A DNA stretch of 41,363 nucleotides. Origin: an uncultured Erysipelotrichaceae bacterium (GTDB taxonomy: Bacteria > Bacillota_I > Bacilli_A > Erysipelotrichales > Erysipelotrichaceae). Shown here one piece after another: positions 38,982 through 41,363 of this stretch; positions within the stretch are counted from its first letter, which is position 1, and the number at the start of each line of letters is the position of its first letter. The notes under the pieces are model-generated. The model was not told where the DNA came from, searched no databases, and was given only the letters and a program-made list of their open reading frames with translations. Location of the stretch: positions 1 to 41,363 of the forward strand of contig CALVGQ010000117.1 in NCBI GenBank assembly GCA_944327135.1. Reading direction: 5' to 3'. The position numbers were made by a program, and so were the translations under genes.

Positions 38982-40364
38982 CTAAAAACGGAAATACAGA
39001 AACGGATTGAAGGACGCTTCTACTAAATATGCGGTACAAATCAGCAAAGAGGCAAGGACCAAGACGGGATTGAGAAACTGTTTGATCTTGGGAGTGATCG
39101 AATCATAAAAAAGCTTAAACAAGGGCGTGCAGGCCAAACCGGCTAAAATCAAAAACAAAGCATTTTCACGCAGCATAAAGAGGAAGGAATCATCGATCCA
39201 CCGCTGAAACTGGAATAAGCTGCGTCCATATTGACTAAGCAGGCTCAGATCATCAAAGGCAAAGATCAGCCATCCGATCAAGATCAGAAACAGGGCGTAG
39301 AAATGACGGATCCCCCGCGGACAGCGGGCCAGCCAGCGTTGAACAAATAGCTTTTCCAGGATCAGCAGGAATCCGAAATAAAGCCCCCATAACACAAAGT
39401 TAAGGGCTGCGCCATGCCATAATCCGGTTAAAAACCAGACAATCAGAAGATTGCGGAGGGTTTGCAGGGTACCATGGCGGTTTCCGCCCAGCGGGATATA
39501 CAGATAGTCACGAAACCAGCTGCCCAAAGAAATATGCCAGCGCCGCCAGAATTCGGTGATCGATTGGCTGATGTAGGGGTAATTGAAATTTTCAAGCAAT
39601 TCAAATCCGAACATTTTGCCCAGTCCGATGGCCATATCGCTATAGCCGCTGAAATCAAAATAAATCTGAAACGCATAGGCAATCAATCCCATCCAGGAAA
39701 GCAGCATGCTTTTTTGGGAAAGAGCGGAAATCGTGGTGAAAATTGCCCCGGCATTGTTGGCAAAAAAAACTTTTTTAAATAGTCCAACCGTAAACCGTCG
39801 AACTCCGGCAGCGAATTTTTCAGACGTTTCGCTGCGGCTTTGAAGCTGGTCGGCAATATCTTTGTAACGGACGATCGGTCCGGCAATCAATTGAGGAAAC
39901 ATGGCAACATAGGTTCCAAAGTCGATGACACTTTTTTGCGCTTTCGCTTGTCCTCGATAAACATCAATGGGATAGGACATCGTTTGAAAGCTGTAAAAAG
40001 AGATGCCCACTGGCAGGGTGATTCCTAAGGGGGTCAGGTTCATGCCAAGCTGATTCAATAGACCGATGATAAAATCCGTATATTTAAAAAAGCCGAGCAG
40101 TCCCAGGTTAAAAATGATTGAAAAAAGAACAAAGCGGAAGGCCTTTTTCCTGTTCTCTGCATACTTCTCGACCATTCTTCCATTAAAATAATCGACAATT
40201 GTGGAAAGAAGCATCAAGACAACATAAAAAGGCTCGCTCCAGCCGTAAAAAAACAGACTCAGGACGAAAAAACAAAAATTCCTATATTTTAGCGGTGAAC
40301 ATTTCATCACCGCTAAAACCATAGGAAAATAGAAAAATAAGAACTCGAGAGAACTGAATACCAT
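38982..40364 (-). CDS. MBOAT-family membrane O-acyltransferase (AlgI/DltB-like)
   Basis: A 460-residue multi-pass protein. Typical MBOAT features: MVFSSLEFLFFYFPMVLA at the start, FFKYTDF, GISFYSFQTMSYPIDVYRG, MFPQLIAGPIVRY, the region YFDFSGYSDMAIGLGKMFG, SITEFWRRWHISLGSWFRDYLY and the catalytic His in LTGLWHGAALNFVLWG. It moves acetyl groups across the membrane for transfer by its partner. The start codon overlaps the stop of the upstream lipoprotein gene (TAATG), so translation is coupled. DltB is less likely because no dltA/C/D genes are present. Confidence 0.92.
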   Translation of the reverse strand: MVFSSLEFLFFYFPMVLAVMKCSPLKYRNFCFFVLSLFFYGWSEPFYVVLMLLSTIVDYFNGRMVEKYAENRKKAFRFVLFSIIFNLGLLGFFKYTDFIIGLLNQLGMNLTPLGITLPVGISFYSFQTMSYPIDVYRGQAKAQKSVIDFGTYVAMFPQLIAGPIVRYKDIADQLQSRSETSEKFAAGVRRFTVGLFKKVFFANNAGAIFTTISALSQKSMLLSWMGLIAYAFQIYFDFSGYSDMAIGLGKMFGFELLENFNYPYISQSITEFWRRWHISLGSWFRDYLYIPLGGNRHGTLQTLRNLLIVWFLTGLWHGAALNFVLWGLYFGFLLILEKLFVQRWLARCPRGIRHFYALFLILIGWLIFAFDDLSLLSQYGRSLFQFQRWIDDSFLFMLRENALFLILAGLACTPLFKLFYDSITPKIKQFLNPVLVLASLLICTAYLVEASFNPFLYFRF

Positions 40365-40879
40365 TATTGGAGCGCTGCTTCCAAATCGGCAGCAATCTTT
40401 TCAGCTTCTTCAGCAACGACTACAATCAGGGTGTTGCCCACTTCTTTGACGATTCGGTTCTGTACCAGCTCGTACTGCTCTGGAAGATACGTGGACCAGT
40501 TTTCTTCCTGAGTGCTCATATAAGCCTCAACAGCTTCTTTTACCGATTCCAGCTTTCCTTCTTTGGCCGTAATTACAATGATTTCCGTGGCATGGACGTT
40601 CATCATTGGCTTATAGATGGCCATTTCCTCGATTTCTTCCGGATCGATCGAATACAGATCCTTTACTTCTGCAGAAGTGACATTCATAAAGCCAGGCAGC
40701 TCATAATTGGCTAAGACATCACTTACTGTTTTGGACAAGCCGCTTTCAGAAGAATCTGATTCCGGAGTCGGAGTGATTTCCGGAGTTGCGGAAGGAGTCG
40801 GTACTGGCTCCTCTTTCTTGGAACATCCGGTCAGCATCATTCCGGCAATCAAGGCAAGGGCTAAGATTTTTTTCATCAT
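40364..40879 (-). CDS. DUF4358-like lipoprotein
   Basis: A 171-residue protein with a lipoprotein signal (ILALALIAGMMLTGC, lipobox MLTGC), a low-complexity Pro/Thr/Glu linker, and a globular domain with IYKPMMNVHATEIIVITAKE and a C-terminal helix. The pattern fits DUF4358, a family seen with MBOAT and DHHW genes in Bacillota; its role is unknown. AGGAGG precedes the ATGATG start (40879). It is the first gene of the operon and likely works on the outer membrane face with the acetylation pair. Confidence 0.75.
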   Translation of the reverse strand: MMKKILALALIAGMMLTGCSKKEEPVPTPSATPEITPTPESDSSESGLSKTVSDVLANYELPGFMNVTSAEVKDLYSIDPEEIEEMAIYKPMMNVHATEIIVITAKEGKLESVKEAVEAYMSTQEENWSTYLPEQYELVQNRIVKEVGNTLIVVVAEEAEKIAADLEAALQ

Positions 40880-40947
40880 TTTTTCCTCCTGTCTGATGAT
40901 AGTATTCCCTGTGGGAAAAAATTCTATGCTCAATTCTGAGCCCTCTC

Positions 40948-40975
40948 ATTATAACAAAATAAATTCTTTGTGCAA
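40948..40975 (-). promoter_or_regulatory. Promoter of the O-acetylation operon
   Basis: On the minus strand TTGCAC (40975-40970), 16 bp, TATAAT (40953-40948). A GCTCA-GAAT-TGAGC hairpin follows in the leader. Confidence 0.65.
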
Positions 40976-40976
40976 T

Positions 40977-41000
40977 AATTGTGGTAATCTTCACACAATT
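40977..41000. promoter_or_regulatory. Inverted repeat upstream of the O-acetylation promoter
   Basis: AATTGTG (40977-40983) and CACAATT (40994-41000) form a perfect inverted repeat just upstream of the -35. It could bind an activator or lie within an unrelated signal on the plus strand. No regulator gene is adjacent. Confidence 0.3.
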
Positions 41001-41084
41001 TGGTAAAATAATAAAAGGATTGAATTTTGTCTTGAGTAGAAAAGAAAAAAATTCCATTCTTTTTAGCGATCGTTTAAGCATGCT

Positions 41085-41124
41085 GCCCCCGTAGTTAAAT
41101 GGAGATAACAAGCCCCTCCTAAGG
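41085..41124 (+). pseudogene. Truncated tRNA-Arg(CCU), 5' half only (copy 1)
   Basis: The sequence begins GCCCCCG, then TA, a D arm GTTA/TAAC with AATGGAGA loop, A26, AGCCC as the 5' anticodon strand and the loop CTCCTAA (anticodon CCU). The expected 3' strand GGGCT is replaced by GGTTG, giving only two stem pairs, and no T arm or acceptor 3' strand follows. Instead there is GTTG-CGTTA-CAAC (41124-41136). It is therefore a tRNA cut exactly after the anticodon loop. Confidence 0.65.
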
Positions 41125-41164
41125 TTGCGTTACAACGGTCATCTCAAAAAAACTAAATAAGGGA

Positions 41165-41193
41165 TTGCAGTTCGATTTTGATCGGGCTATAAT
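41165..41193 (+). promoter_or_regulatory. tRNA promoter
   Basis: TTGCAG (41165-41170), 17 bp, TATAAT (41188-41193), 14 bp before the second tRNA-like sequence. It probably now drives the intact tRNA-Arg downstream. Confidence 0.7.
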
Positions 41194-41207
41194 CATATAT
41201 CAGACAC

Positions 41208-41251
41208 GTCCATATAGCTCAGCTGGATAGAGCACACGCCTCCTAAGGTTG
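41208..41251 (+). pseudogene. Truncated tRNA-Arg(CCU), 5' half only (copy 2)
   Basis: GTCCATA, TA, D arm GCTC/GAGC, A26, CACGC and the loop CTCCTAA (anticodon CCU) are intact. The 3' anticodon strand should read GCGTG but is GGTTG, and the T arm and 3' acceptor strand are missing. GGTTG-TGCT-CAACC (41247-41260) follows, nearly the same as after copy 1. The break point is the same base of the tRNA in both copies. Confidence 0.68.
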
Positions 41252-41308
41252 TGCTCAACCAATCAACTCGAAGCCAAAAGTGATCGTTACCAATTCAATT
41301 TCATATAA

Positions 41309-41363
41309 GTCTCTGTAGCTCAGCAGGATAGAGCGTTCGCCTCCTAAGCGAAAGGCCGTGGGT
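41309..41363 (+). tRNA. tRNA-Arg(CCU), cut by the window edge
   Basis: Acceptor 5' strand GTCTCTG, TA, D arm GCTC/GAGC with AGCAGGATA loop, anticodon stem TTCGC/GCGAA fully paired around CTCCTAA (anticodon CCU), variable loop AGGCC and T-stem 5' strand GTGGG. The window ends in the T loop, so the acceptor 3' strand cannot be checked, but nothing visible is broken. It reads AGG codons. Confidence 0.85.

Noticed and set aside
38982-40364. DltB of the D-alanylation operon
   Set aside because: No dltA, dltC or dltD is nearby; the partner is an AlgX/DHHW-like protein, which points to O-acetylation.
41085-41260. Group I intron interrupting tRNA-Arg(CCU)
   Set aside because: Such introns are known in this tRNA, but there is no matching 3' exon after either truncated copy and the gaps are far too short for an intron core.
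1-41363. CRISPR array, insertion sequence or prophage
   Set aside because: No regularly spaced direct repeats, transposase, integrase or phage structural motifs were seen on either strand; the only mobility-like signal is the tRNA half array at the right edge.

Overview
The window looks like chromosomal DNA of a low-to-moderate GC, endospore-forming Bacillota, most like the Erysipelotrichia (an inference from gene content and order; no 16S is present). Support: spoIIE-tilS-hpt-ftsH in the Bacillus/Clostridia order, a ywzB-spoIIQ-mbl block, strong AGGAGG ribosome binding sites, TTGNNN-17-TATAAT promoters and many hairpin-plus-U terminators. No transposase, integrase, phage module or CRISPR array is visible.

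Layout. 1-2.6 kb (minus): the start of a MATE transporter gene, then a DUF5655-like protein, deoC and nagA as a coupled salvage operon. 2.7-5.8 kb (plus): DUF1146 protein, SpoIIQ-like engulfment protein with a possible sigma-F promoter, Mbl and a TagO-type glycosyltransferase. 5.9-8.6 kb: a HAD phosphatase, a TPR/beta-helix lipoprotein gene split by an in-frame TAG, and an orphan PemK/MazF-like protein. 8.7-15.4 kb: spoIIE, tilS, hpt, ftsH, folA, and a small GNAT-like frame whose best start is ATA. 15.4-19.2 kb: an aldo/keto reductase with ferredoxin motifs, a MerR regulator, and a Tat-exported flavoprotein lipoprotein behind a MerR-type 19-bp-spacer promoter. 19.2-22 kb: DAHP synthase preceded by a Phe/Tyr leader peptide and attenuator, then a three-gene Tat operon (TatB-like, TatA, TatC). 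22.1-26.1 kb: a MATE transporter and a ribosome-protection-type GTPase fused to a Rae1/YacP-type NYN ribonuclease domain. 26.3-30.8 kb: a YbhJ-like aconitase, a PrpF/YbhH-like isomerase and a LysR regulator. 30.9-34.7 kb: a HAD mutase-like protein, feoB-feoA, a divergent DtxR-family regulator and a 43-residue membrane protein. 34.8-37.8 kb: a SIS sugar isomerase converging on a Gfo/Idh dehydrogenase and a HAD phosphatase that appears to be leaderless. 37.9-40.9 kb (minus): lipoprotein, MBOAT acyltransferase and AlgX/DHHW-like protein, probably for surface polysaccharide O-acetylation. 41.1-41.36 kb: two truncated tRNA-Arg(CCU) 5' halves followed by an apparently intact tRNA-Arg(CCU) cut by the window edge.

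Most noteworthy: (1) the GTPase-Rae1 fusion, which joins two ribosomal A-site activities in one chain and lacks the tetracycline-displacing loop of TetM; (2) the MKLKTGRFYYYE leader peptide and terminator ahead of DAHP synthase; (3) the row of tRNA-Arg(CCU) 5' halves that all break at the anticodon loop, which looks like integration scars. The Tat-substrate flavoprotein lies only 1.4 kb from the Tat translocase genes.

Starts were often moved inward to the codon with the best ribosome binding site. Promoters, operators and RNA folds were read by eye and not computed.
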